From an uncultured Clostridium sp. (GTDB lineage: Bacteria; Bacillota; Clostridia; Lachnospirales; Lachnospiraceae): a stretch of 21,034 bases of DNA. The notes under the pieces are model-generated. The model did not search any database, was not told the origin of the DNA, and saw only the letters and a program-made list of their open reading frames with translations. Below, piece by piece: positions 14,250 to 21,034 of this stretch. The first letter of the stretch is position 1. Each line of letters starts with the position of its first letter. Position numbers and translations under genes: made by a program. Where the stretch lies: positions 1-21,034 of the forward strand of contig NZ_URHZ01000091.1 in NCBI RefSeq assembly GCF_900547735.1, read 5' to 3'.

Positions 14250-15149
14250 ATGGAACTTCGAACTTTAAAATATTTTCTTACCGTTGCTGCCGAACTGAAT
14301 ATCACCCATGCCGCACGCAAGCTCAACATCTCCCAGCCGCCCTTAAGCAGACAGCTAAGCCAGTTGGAGGAAGAGCTTGGGGTTCAGCTTTTCGTGCGCG
14401 GAAAACGGAAAATCCAGTTGACGGAGGAAGGGAAATATCTGGCGCAGCAGGCGGAACATATTCTCAATCTGGCGGATCACACCGCAAAACAGCTTAATCT
14501 GATGAAACAGGAAACCGTGAAGGGAACACTGCTGCTGGGAGTCACCGAGACTTGCAGCGCAAGTGTCCTGCCCGCTATTCTGCCCGATTTTAAGACGCTC
14601 TACCCACAGATCAGCTATGATATCTGGTGCGGCAACAGCAATGACGTCTGCCGCCGTATCAAGGAGGGTATTGCCGATATCGGGATCGTGCGTGCGCCGC
14701 TGGAACAACAGAAATTTGAAACCGCTTTTCTGAAGACGGAGACGTGGATTGCCATAGTCAGCAAAAATCATCCCCTGGCCGGAGAAACCGGCGTTTCCCT
14801 GGAACGGCTCAGCCGGGAACCGTTGTTCATTCCCTCCCGCCAGCCGCTGCAGCGGGAAATCCTGAGCTGGTTCAGCTCCGCCTCGGAAAGCTACCAGATA
14901 TTTGCGCTTTATAACCAGCTCGCCGGAATTATCCCCCTGATCGCTCAGAATACAGGGGTTGCCATCTGCCCGGAATCCGTCAAGCTGTATACAGATGATC
15001 GGAGGCTGGCCTATTTAAAAATCACCGAACCGGAGCCGACCTCCCATCTCTATATGATTTGCGGACGTAACCGACTGCTCCCGGCCGGAGCCAAAGCGTT
15101 CTGGAATTACGTGAAACAGTCTTTCTCTGAGTCAGAAGAACCCTTATAA
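14250..15149 (+). CDS. LysR-family regulator, candidate citrate lyase regulator
   Basis: A 299-residue protein. Residues 1-60 form the LysR winged helix-turn-helix (MELRTLKYFLTVAAELNITH, then AARKLNISQPPLSRQLSQLE, then LFVRGKRKIQLTEEG). Residues 90-295 are the periplasmic-binding-protein-like effector domain (GTLLLGVTETCSASVLPAIL, DIGIVRAPLEQ, GVAICPESV). Such proteins usually act as tetramers that activate a neighbouring operon when bound to a pathway metabolite and repress themselves. Its 3' end overlaps that of citF by six bases in convergent orientation, so it is adjacent to citDEF but not divergent from it. LysR proteins next to citrate lyase operons are known regulators of citrate use, which supports that role. 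It could instead control the divergent yoaK-like gene. AAAAGG serves as ribosome binding site. Confidence 0.92.
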   Translation: MELRTLKYFLTVAAELNITHAARKLNISQPPLSRQLSQLEEELGVQLFVRGKRKIQLTEEGKYLAQQAEHILNLADHTAKQLNLMKQETVKGTLLLGVTETCSASVLPAILPDFKTLYPQISYDIWCGNSNDVCRRIKEGIADIGIVRAPLEQQKFETAFLKTETWIAIVSKNHPLAGETGVSLERLSREPLFIPSRQPLQREILSWFSSASESYQIFALYNQLAGIIPLIAQNTGVAICPESVKLYTDDRRLAYLKITEPEPTSHLYMICGRNRLLPAGAKAFWNYVKQSFSESEEPL

Positions 15150-16715
15150 CTCATCCGGCCGCTTAATCTCATGGATTACATCCAGAACCGTTCCGTCCCT
15201 GTACTCGACGATACAGGTAATTTTATCCGAGCACTCGATCGGCTTCGGCGTTCCCGTCATCCCCTCGGCGATAAGCCGTAGTTCTTCGATGGTAACCAGC
15301 TTCAGATTTGTTTTTTCAAGGTCTTCTTTCAGCTCCTGATAGTTTTTATGTCTCGGATTCAGGGCAATGCCCGCTTCCGTAATAACAACAGCCACCGTAT
15401 CTCCCGGCGTACAGCAGGTAAATACCTTTTTCACGACCGACGGGATACGTCCTCTGACAATCGGCAGTACCACAATGGAAATCTGGGCTCCCGCGGCCAC
15501 ATCAGGCCCGCCGCCGAGTCCTCCCATCATCTCTCCGCTGCAGCCGGTCAGGATGTTGACGTTGAAATCCGTGTCCACTTCCAGAGCCGCCAAGACTCCG
15601 AACGTCTCCCGGTTCAGCATGCATCCCTTCCTGCCCGGATTGGCGTAAAGGGAGTTATCAATTTCAATGATGCCGGGATAGTCTACAATCGCTTTCGCGG
15701 CCACGGCGTCAAAGGACTGGGAGCAGGCCACGGTGCGGACGAGGCCTTTTTCATGCATCTCCACGATTGCCGCCGGAATTCCGCCCAAAGCCATGGAGGC
15801 CTTTACACCTCTCTCCTCCATCTTTTCTTCCAGATATTTCGTGCAGGCAATGCTGATGGCTCCGGCTCCCGTCTGGAACACAAAACCGTCGGTAAAACGC
15901 CTCGACGCGGCCATCACTTCGGCCGCTCTCTTTGCAATCAGAAGATCCCTGGGATTCTTCGTCACTCTGGCCGCCCCGGCGCCTATCTTTGCCGTATCTC
16001 CGATGGAATCCACTACCACCACATAATCTACATATTCCTGTGAAATGCTGATCGGGATACATGGGTATTCCACCAGGTTATCGGTAACAATAATTACTTT
16101 TCCCGCGGTCATCGCATCGATAAAGGAATAGCCCAGCGCCCCGCAGGCATTCGGTCCCACAAGCCCCGTCGCGTTGCCGTAGTCATCGGCCGCAGAGGCT
16201 CCTATAAAGGCCACGTCGACCGACAGCTCTCCCGCCTCAATCGCTCTCGGCCTTGCGCCATGGGGACGGAGAATCACCGGTTCCTCCATCACGCCGTCCA
16301 ATACGGCGTCTCCCAGCTCTCCCCTGATTCCGCTGGCTTCGATCCGTACGATTGTGCCGTCCTTTACAAAGTCCACAATAGACGGATTCTTAATATTTAC
16401 CACTGCGCTGGGGGCAAATTTAAGGCCTTTGATACCCAGCTCTTTGATTGCCGTCAAAACCTGGCCGATAATCTGATCTCCCTCGCGGAAACTATGATGG
16501 AAGGATATCGTCATTCCGTCTTTCAGTCCGCTTGCTGTGACTGCCTCTTTTAAGCCCGGCTGCAGCTTCCGGTCGCCCGGCCTCACCGTGGCCAGGTGTC
16601 TGGCCGATGCCACCGGCTTTGCCGAAGAGCAGTCGCCTTCGATGCCGGTATAAGGTTTTACTTTGTAGTTTCCTATCATTTCGGGAAGTTCTCTTCCCAC
16701 CGCATTTTTAATCAA
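15144..16715 (-). CDS. citF: Citrate lyase alpha subunit (citrate CoA-transferase)
   Basis: A 523-residue subunit that moves the acyl carrier from acetyl to citrate, making citryl-ACP and releasing acetate, the first half of citrate cleavage in the cytoplasm. The sequence shows GMTISFHHSFREGD near the start, VDVAFIGASAADDYGNATG, GYSFIDAM, KIGAGAARVTKNPRDLLIA and NVLTG-like NVNILTGCSGEMMGG, all conserved in CitF, to the end KITCIVEYRDGTVLDVIHEIK. A longer frame begins with ATG at 16733, but the GGAGGTGA ribosome binding site lies inside it. The well-spaced start is TTG at 16713-16715, which overlaps the citE stop by eight bases and gives MIKNAVGREL. Translation is therefore probably coupled to citE. 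It is the last gene of citDEF. Very sure of function; fairly sure of the start. Confidence 0.95.
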   Translation of the reverse strand: MIKNAVGRELPEMIGNYKVKPYTGIEGDCSSAKPVASARHLATVRPGDRKLQPGLKEAVTASGLKDGMTISFHHSFREGDQIIGQVLTAIKELGIKGLKFAPSAVVNIKNPSIVDFVKDGTIVRIEASGIRGELGDAVLDGVMEEPVILRPHGARPRAIEAGELSVDVAFIGASAADDYGNATGLVGPNACGALGYSFIDAMTAGKVIIVTDNLVEYPCIPISISQEYVDYVVVVDSIGDTAKIGAGAARVTKNPRDLLIAKRAAEVMAASRRFTDGFVFQTGAGAISIACTKYLEEKMEERGVKASMALGGIPAAIVEMHEKGLVRTVACSQSFDAVAAKAIVDYPGIIEIDNSLYANPGRKGCMLNRETFGVLAALEVDTDFNVNILTGCSGEMMGGLGGGPDVAAGAQISIVVLPIVRGRIPSVVKKVFTCCTPGDTVAVVITEAGIALNPRHKNYQELKEDLEKTNLKLVTIEELRLIAEGMTGTPKPIECSDKITCIVEYRDGTVLDVIHEIKRPDEL

Positions 16716-17625
16716 GGTACTCACCTCCCACATTCATTCCGGCCGCTCTGGCCTTCTCAAGAGTTGCCTTTGCGCGCAGCTCCATCGGTTTATCGAGCAT
16801 GCTGCCGTCCAGCGTGATGACGCCCTTTCCCTTCTGCTTTCCTTCCTCCAGAGTCTGAAGCACTCTCACCGCATAGCGCACTTCCTTCTCGCTTGGAGCA
16901 AAACAGGTGTTGACCGCCTCAATCTGCTTTGGATGGATTACCGTTTTGCCGTCGAATCCCAGATTTCTTGACAGGGCGGCATCCTCTTTAAGCCCCTCCA
17001 TATCGTTAATATTGGAAAATACGATATCGAGGGCATCGATTCCTGCCTCGCGGCATGCCAGAAGAACGGCATTCCTCGCATAAAACACCTCCATGCCGGT
17101 TCTTGTCCTGACCGCTCCCATGCTGGCGGTAAAATCCTCCGCCCCGAGAGCCATCGCCTCCACACGCGGATCGGCCAGGGCAATTTCCCTGGCATTCAGG
17201 ACGCCCATATAGGATTCAATATTACACCACAGTCTGGTGGTCCCCTCTTCCATTCCCGCTTTTTTCTCAATCTCCGCTATCTTTGCGGAAATGGATTTTA
17301 CCTCTCTTCCATATTCCACCTTGGGAATCCGGATGGCATCCGGCCTGGCCCGTACCACGGCCTCCAGATCTTCCTCAATATATTCGGAATAGATGCCGTT
17401 TACACGGACCACCACGTATTTATCCTTCGGTCTGTGGTAACGCAGGGCATTGCAGACCAGAAACCTGGCCGCGTCCTTTTCCGCCGCCGATACGGAGTCC
17501 TCCAGATCGTAAACGAGACAGTCTTCCTCATAGAACGCCGCCTGGATCATGTTGACCGGGCTGGATGCGCTGGCATAGAGGGATGTCCTTTTTAAGCTGC
17601 TTTTCTTTGTCATGCTGTTTTCCAT
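16708..17625 (-). CDS. citE: Citrate lyase beta subunit (citryl-ACP lyase)
   Basis: A 305-residue subunit that splits citryl-ACP into oxaloacetate and acetyl-ACP. It belongs to the HpcH/HpaI TIM-barrel family: RTSLYASASSPVNM near 14-27, YDLEDSVSAAEKD near 39-51, VVRVNG near 72-77 with the conserved Arg, CNIESYMGVLNA with the Glu ligand near 135-146, ALGAEDFTASMG near 159-170 with the Asp ligand of Mg2+, and GFDGKTVIHPKQIEAVN near 224-240. The length matches other CitE proteins. AAAGGAGGA precedes the ATG by six bases; a second ATG four codons on is less well placed. It overlaps citD by 16 bases and citF by eight, a tightly coupled operon. Confidence 0.96.
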   Translation of the reverse strand: MENSMTKKSSLKRTSLYASASSPVNMIQAAFYEEDCLVYDLEDSVSAAEKDAARFLVCNALRYHRPKDKYVVVRVNGIYSEYIEEDLEAVVRARPDAIRIPKVEYGREVKSISAKIAEIEKKAGMEEGTTRLWCNIESYMGVLNAREIALADPRVEAMALGAEDFTASMGAVRTRTGMEVFYARNAVLLACREAGIDALDIVFSNINDMEGLKEDAALSRNLGFDGKTVIHPKQIEAVNTCFAPSEKEVRYAVRVLQTLEEGKQKGKGVITLDGSMLDKPMELRAKATLEKARAAGMNVGGEYLD

Positions 17626-17921
17626 AATGCATCCTCCTTTGACCAGTCATATTTCTCCCCGGAAGCGCGGAGAATCACGGCCTGCATCCTGGAACGTATC
17701 ACGCAGTCCAGCGCTCCCTTGTCAACCAGGCTGACCTCGGCATCCTCCACCCCGAACTCCTCCAGGACCTCCCTCACCGTCTTCAAAATCTCATCGCCAA
17801 AAATGGTTTTGACAACGCTGTCCAGTTCAATTACTATTCCTTTTCCTTCATTTGGCCTTATTGTAATCTGTACATCGCTGGATTCCAGCGTGCCGCAGAC
17901 GGCCGGTTTGTTAATCATCAT
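17610..17921 (-). CDS. citD: Citrate lyase gamma subunit (acyl carrier protein)
   Basis: A 103-residue carrier that holds the phosphoribosyl-dephospho-CoA arm on which citrate lyase works. The opening AVCGTLESSDVQITI contains Ser14, the site that carries the prosthetic group in CitD proteins, and the later GALDCVIRSRMQAVILRA is the conserved C-terminal block. The length agrees with the family (about 95 to 100). GGAGGG lies seven bases before the first ATG. It is the first gene of the operon. The enzymes that make and attach the prosthetic group (CitG, CitX) and the acetylating ligase (CitC) are not in the window and must be encoded elsewhere if the complex is active. Confidence 0.95.
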   Translation of the reverse strand: MMINKPAVCGTLESSDVQITIRPNEGKGIVIELDSVVKTIFGDEILKTVREVLEEFGVEDAEVSLVDKGALDCVIRSRMQAVILRASGEKYDWSKEDALWKTA

Positions 17922-17963
17922 AGTGTCTCCCTCCGAAAAATGATACTGCCGTGCTCTTTAAAT

Positions 17964-17981
17964 GTTACTGTCCACTCCATG
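17964..17981 (+). repeat. Solo GTTACTGTCCACTCC sequence, copy 2
   Basis: GTTACTGTCCACTCCATG differs at two places from the copy at 14122. It lies in the citDEF leader, between the predicted promoter and citD. Confidence 0.5.
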
Positions 17982-18015
17982 TCTATGCGGGGTTTCAGGT
18001 ATTTTCTTATTGTTA

Positions 18016-18024
18016 AGTATAACA
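18016..18024 (-). promoter_or_regulatory. Extended -10 promoter of citDEF
   Basis: On the minus strand TGT-TATACT forms an extended -10 box; no good -35 box stands 17 bases upstream, as expected for an activator-dependent promoter. The start would be near 18009, with a leader of about 88 bases before citD. Confidence 0.55.
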
Positions 18025-18069
18025 GGTTTGATTTATAATTAAAAATACAAAATAAAGATATATGCCATA

Positions 18070-18084
18070 AGCATTTCATATGCT
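18070..18084. promoter_or_regulatory. Candidate LysR (citrate lyase regulator) binding site
   Basis: AGCAT-N5-ATGCT is a perfect interrupted palindrome, and the flanking CATA and TATG bases extend it with one offset. Its centre is about 68 bases upstream of the predicted citDEF start, the position (near -65) where LysR proteins bind their recognition site. The palindrome is seen; the binding protein is inferred. Confidence 0.5.
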
Positions 18085-18123
18085 ATGTGGATATTATTAA
18101 GGGCAGCCACAGACGAACCGCCC

Positions 18124-18311
18124 GTTACCGTTCACAGGCAGTATTCCGCGGGTGTTTTTTGTGAGTGGAACGCAGCAAAAGTCACAGACATCGTACCCTG
18201 TGGGTAAAACCCGAGGGTTGCGGCGCGAAACGGCGTTTTTGCCGTTTCTGTGCATCGCGAAGCGTGTTATTGTTCGCAGCACAACTGCTTTTAGCTAGGG
18301 GGAACAGTAAC
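18124..18311. repeat. 188-bp element with GTTACYGTTC terminal inverted repeats
   Basis: The left end reads GTTACCGTTCAC (18124-18135); the right end (18301-18311) is the reverse complement of GTTACTGTTCC, so ten bases pair with one change. Inside are GTATTCCGCGGG, the pair ACCCTGTGGGT/ACCCGAGGGT, and the hairpin AAACGGC-GTTTTT-GCCGTTT (18228-18247) followed by GCATCGCGAAGCG. Copies or part-copies are at 1-53 and 3552-3666. A 61-codon minus-strand frame crosses it, but this is not a credible gene. The element separates the citDEF control region from the thioesterase promoter. Confidence 0.7.
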
Positions 18312-18349
18312 AACCGCCCAGAAGCGGCAAAACTTTAAAATAAAACGTC

Positions 18350-18379
18350 TTGCCAATTCCCCCCGAAAGGCCTTATACT
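18350..18379 (+). promoter_or_regulatory. Promoter of the thioesterase gene
   Basis: TTGCCA (18350-18355) and TATACT (18374-18379) are 18 bases apart. The leader would be about 33 bases, ending in AAAGGGG before the ATG. Confidence 0.6.
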
Positions 18380-18418
18380 GAGTCATAACATTTTTTCATC
18401 CAGAAAGGGGCGTTCATT

Positions 18419-18898
18419 ATGGAACAGAAACTTATGCGGCACGTAGCGGATTCCGCAGTGACACAGACACAGATTATATTAAACAGCCATATCAACGGGG
18501 CAGGACGGCTTTTCGGCGGACAGCTGATGGAGTGGATCGACATCGTAGCGGCTGTTGTAGCCCGCCGCCATTCCCACTGCAACCAGACCACCGCATCGGT
18601 TGACAGTCTTCATTTTAAAGAGGCCGTCCATCTGAATGACACGCTCATTCTTTTGGGCAAGGTCACCTATGTGGGCCACACGTCCATGGAGGTACAGGTG
18701 GACAGCTTCGTCGAGGCGCTGGACGGAACCCGGAAACTGGTCAACACTGCCTTTTTTGTCATGGTCGCGCTGGACGAAAATGATCATCCGACAGCCGTTC
18801 CCGGCCTGATTCTGGAGACAGAGGAGGAGAAGGCAGCCTGGGATGCCGGAAAACGCCGGAACGATCTGCGCAAACAACGCCGGATCGAAAATTACTAG
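18419..18898 (+). CDS. Hotdog-fold acyl-CoA thioesterase
   Basis: A 159-residue enzyme of the YciA/BFIT-type thioesterases that hydrolyse acyl-CoA to free acid and CoA in the cytoplasm. The family pattern is clear in residues 20-55: ILNSHINGAGRLFGGQLMEWIDIVAA, with the conserved N-x-x-G-x-x-F-G-G and W-I-D; then the hotdog helix and SVDSLHFKEAVHLND, GKVTYVGHTSMEVQVD and NTAFFVMVALD strands. A charged C-terminal tail (KAAWDAGKRRNDLRKQRR) follows, as in this subgroup. AAAGGGG stands a short way before the ATG. It is a single-gene unit, divergent from citDEF across the 188-bp element. Acyl chain preference cannot be read from sequence. Confidence 0.92.
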   Translation: MEQKLMRHVADSAVTQTQIILNSHINGAGRLFGGQLMEWIDIVAAVVARRHSHCNQTTASVDSLHFKEAVHLNDTLILLGKVTYVGHTSMEVQVDSFVEALDGTRKLVNTAFFVMVALDENDHPTAVPGLILETEEEKAAWDAGKRRNDLRKQRRIENY

Positions 18899-18934
18899 AA
18901 AGAGTTTGAAAATTACGTTCGTATAACTGAGAAA

Positions 18935-18954
18935 GAGTCCGGCTCACCGGACTC
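18935..18954 (+). terminator. Weak hairpin after the thioesterase gene
   Basis: GAGTCCGG and CCGGACTC form a perfect 8-bp stem around CTCA, about 40 bases past the stop codon. No T run follows, so its efficiency as a terminator is doubtful. Confidence 0.4.
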
Positions 18955-19022
18955 ACGCGCCGGGCGAGGCCGCATAGTGGCATATTACATCTTCGCGCAA
19001 GTGCGCATCCTGTCCGAAGGGC

Positions 19023-19069
19023 TTTTTATTCTATAGGAGAGTTCGTAGAACTCTCCTATAGAATAAAAA
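19023..19069. repeat. Perfect 22-bp-arm palindrome with CCGAAGGGC flank, copy 2
   Basis: The left arm 19023-19044 and right arm 19048-19069 are exact reverse complements around a 3-base loop; the arm contains ATTCTATAGGAGAG. The left flank CCGAAGGGC and the T and A runs match the element at 11694. It lies between the convergent thioesterase and phosphoglucomutase genes, and its right A run doubles as the U tract of the next terminator. Confidence 0.9.
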
Positions 19070-19132
19070 AATCTGCTGCAATGAGAATATGCCCCGGCCC
19101 TTATGCCAGTTCATATTCACAATTGCAGCAGA
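19065..19132 (-). terminator. Terminator of the phosphoglucomutase gene
   Basis: On the minus strand TCTGCTGCAAT and ATTGCAGCAGA pair perfectly (19122-19132 with 19072-19082), and the stem continues with GTGAATATG against CATATTCTC with one mismatch. Seven T follow. It lies about 35 bases past the stop codon. Confidence 0.9.
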
Positions 19133-19164
19133 CATTCAAGTTCGGGCACCGCCCGCCATAATCT

Positions 19165-20901
19165 CTACAGCAGCTTATTCACCGTCTCCATCACCGCATC
19201 CCCAAGCTTCGCGGATTTCTCATTCGCATCCTCCAGGGATGTGCCTTTGACGCCGTAATAGAATTTAATCTTCGGCTCGGTTCCGGACGGTCTTACACAG
19301 AGCCATGCATTGTCTTCCAGATCATAGTAAAGCACGTTGGAGGACGGGAGACCCGTCGGTTTTACGGTTCCTGTGGCCATGTCTTTGATCGTGTCTTCCT
19401 TGTAGTCTCTTGCGGATAATACTTTATAGCCGCCCATTTCCGCCGGGGTGTTGGCCCTGAAATATTCCATGATTTCCTGGATTTTGGCCAGGCCCTCGAT
19501 TCCTTTGAGTCCGATGGACTGGACCTCATCTTTGTAGTATCCGTACTTCTCGTACATCTCTACCATGGCATCCCAGAGGGTCATGCCTTTTTCTTTATAA
19601 TAAGCGGCTGCCTCACAGAGCGCTGCCGTCGCCGAGATAGCGTCCTTGTCACGGGCATAGGTGCCGATCAGACAGCCGTAGCTCTCTTCCATTCCAAACA
19701 GGTAAGTTCCCTTTCCCGCCTTCTCATTCTCAAGAACCTTCTGGCCGATCCACTTGAAGCCGGTCAGCACTTCCACCAGCTCTGCGCCGTAACAGCCTGC
19801 TACGGCATCCACCAGGTTTGTGGTCACGATGGACTTAACCACCTGGCCGTCGGCCGGGATCTCCCCTTTGGCCTTCTTCTGGCTCAGCACATACTCGCAG
19901 AGAAGGGAACCAGACATATTGCCGGTCAAAGGGATATATTCCCCTGACTTTGCATCTTTTACATAAACGCCGAGGCGGTCTGCATCCGGATCCGTAGCCA
20001 GTACGAGATCAGCGTCTTTCTCCGCCGCCAGCTTAAGGCCCAGTTCAAACGCCTCTTTTGCCTCCGGGTTCGGATAACTTACGGTCGGGAATTCCCCATC
20101 CGGAAGCTCCTGCTCCGGCACCACGTATACATGGGTAAATCCGAGTTCTTTCATCACGCGGCGTGCCGGAATATTGCCGGTTCCGTGAAGCGGCGTGTAT
20201 ACGATCGTAATCTGATCCTGCATCTTGTCGATGGCTTCCTGGTTTACCACCTGCGCTTTGACCTGCGCTATGTATTTGTCGTCAATCTCCGCGCCGATAA
20301 TCTGGTATTTACCGGCTGCTTTGGCGCTCTCTTCGTCCGTTGTCTTAACGGTGGAGAGATCGGTGATTGCCATTACTTCCTCTGTTACTCCCTTGTCGTG
20401 AGGCGGTGTAAACTGTGCGCCGTCCTCCCAATAAACTTTGTATCCGTTATATTCCGGCGGATTGTGGCTGGCAGTGATATTGATTCCTGCAATACAGCCC
20501 AGTTCCCGCACTGCAAACGACAGTTCCGGTGTCGGACGGAGTGATTCAAACTTGTATGCCTTAATTCCGTTAGCCGCCAGTGTGAGGGCTGCTTCCTCGG
20601 CAAATTCCGGGGACATACGCCGTGAGTCAAATGCGATTGCGACTCCCTTGCCGGCCCCTCCCTGCTGGATGATATAATTAGCCAGTCCCTGCGTAGCCCT
20701 GCGTACTGTATAAATATTCATACGATTGATACCTGCGCCAATAATACCGCGAAGGCCTGCCGTACCGAATTCCAGATCCATGTAAAAGCGCTCTTTGATT
20801 TCATTCTCATCATTGGCGATCTTTCTTAACTCTTCTTTTGTTACCTCGTCAAAGTACGGATTATCCAGCCATTCTTTATAAATCTTCATGTAATCCTTCA
20901 T
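19165..20901 (-). CDS. Phosphoglucomutase/phosphomannomutase
   Basis: A 578-residue cytoplasmic enzyme of the alpha-D-phosphohexomutase superfamily, interconverting glucose-1-phosphate and glucose-6-phosphate (and perhaps mannose phosphates) for glycogen, sugar-nucleotide and wall-polymer synthesis. Domain one holds TASHNPP (143-149), with the phosphorylated Ser145. Domain two has the metal-binding loop DPDADR (304-309). Domain three has the sugar loop GMEES (403-407). Domain four has the phosphate-binding RPSGTEPK (537-544). The N-terminal KEELRKIAND and FGTAGLRG are typical of the long bacterial type related to PgcA of Bacillus (about 575 to 580 residues). GGGAGA precedes the ATG. It is transcribed alone, with its own promoter upstream and a strong terminator at 19065-19132. 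Confidence 0.95.
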   Translation of the reverse strand: MKDYMKIYKEWLDNPYFDEVTKEELRKIANDENEIKERFYMDLEFGTAGLRGIIGAGINRMNIYTVRRATQGLANYIIQQGGAGKGVAIAFDSRRMSPEFAEEAALTLAANGIKAYKFESLRPTPELSFAVRELGCIAGINITASHNPPEYNGYKVYWEDGAQFTPPHDKGVTEEVMAITDLSTVKTTDEESAKAAGKYQIIGAEIDDKYIAQVKAQVVNQEAIDKMQDQITIVYTPLHGTGNIPARRVMKELGFTHVYVVPEQELPDGEFPTVSYPNPEAKEAFELGLKLAAEKDADLVLATDPDADRLGVYVKDAKSGEYIPLTGNMSGSLLCEYVLSQKKAKGEIPADGQVVKSIVTTNLVDAVAGCYGAELVEVLTGFKWIGQKVLENEKAGKGTYLFGMEESYGCLIGTYARDKDAISATAALCEAAAYYKEKGMTLWDAMVEMYEKYGYYKDEVQSIGLKGIEGLAKIQEIMEYFRANTPAEMGGYKVLSARDYKEDTIKDMATGTVKPTGLPSSNVLYYDLEDNAWLCVRPSGTEPKIKFYYGVKGTSLEDANEKSAKLGDAVMETVNKLL

Positions 20902-20950
20902 AATTATCTCCCATCCACTGACATATTCTCATTGCTGCTTTCTAACCACA

Positions 20951-20956
20951 ATTATA
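20951..20956 (-). promoter_or_regulatory. -10 box of the phosphoglucomutase promoter
   Basis: On the minus strand TATAAT is a consensus -10 box; the -35 region 17 bases upstream (TTTATT) is weak. The start would be near 20944, with a leader of about 43 bases that contains GCAATGAGAATATG, complementary to the terminator's 3' arm. Confidence 0.55.
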
Positions 20957-21034
20957 GTATATTTTCCCGAAAAAATAAAGATTTAATTGAGATGCGAGGA
21001 CGCCTCTGTAAGACGGCGGACGGGGGAGTGGGAG

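Noticed and set aside
18097..18282. 61-residue minus-strand frame
   Set aside because: It lies in the 188-bp repeat, including its hairpin; the translation is an artefact of the repeat.

Overview
The window looks like a chromosomal segment of a Gram-positive anaerobe of the Clostridia, most probably a Lachnospiraceae gut commensal. The grounds are purine-rich AGGAGG-type ribosome binding sites, sigma-A promoters of the TTGACA-N17-TATAAT kind, strong intrinsic terminators, an Fe-S flavin enoate-reductase-like enzyme, a citrate lyase operon, and a yybP-ykoY riboswitch. Species was not determined. No phage, transposase, CRISPR array, rRNA or tRNA was seen. The content is mainly core metabolism and transport; the unusual material is in the intergenic DNA.

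Layout. 1-640: degraded DNA with a partial dispersed repeat, the C-terminal remnant of a LysR regulator, and a terminator. 707-3696: a minus-strand pair (YczE-like membrane protein, then an old-yellow-enzyme/Fe-S oxidoreductase) with a near-consensus promoter, divergent from a PadR regulator at 3697-4263; an ATGT-N8-ACAT site lies between them. 4264-4568: a gene-free stretch ending in a bidirectional terminator. 4567-7279 (minus): an ABC-F ATPase followed by a membrane-anchored zinc-ribbon protein. 7280-7719: a promoter, a perfect 25-bp inverted repeat and a terminator. 7720-11661 (minus): cyclopropane fatty acid synthase downstream of a large P-type cation ATPase. 11662-11960: the ATPase leader, a yybP-ykoY (Mn2+) riboswitch followed by two similar terminators in tandem. 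12177-13295 (plus): a CmpB-family membrane protein with an 11-residue-repeat tail. 13448-15149: a divergent YoaK/DUF1275 membrane protein and a LysR regulator. 15144-17921 (minus): citDEF, the structural genes of citrate lyase, with a candidate LysR site near -68 of its promoter. 18419-18898 (plus): a hotdog acyl-CoA thioesterase. 19165-20901 (minus): phosphoglucomutase/phosphomannomutase with a long terminator.

How the parts work together. The PadR/reductase/membrane-protein cluster reads as a small inducible module for an unsaturated or aromatic acid-like substrate. The ATPase leader should let manganese switch on its own exporter, and base pairing between the two terminators suggests a relay. 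The LysR gene next to citDEF is the natural candidate citrate-lyase regulator. Citrate lyase maturation genes (citC, citX, citG) are not in the window.

At least three copies of a dispersed element with GTTAC(Y)GTTC-like ends (1-53, 3552-3666, 18124-18311) and two solo end-like sequences (14122, 17964) sit in the gaps, together with two AT-rich palindromes sharing a left flank (11694, 19015). All names come from reading protein motifs and sequence patterns; no database search was possible.
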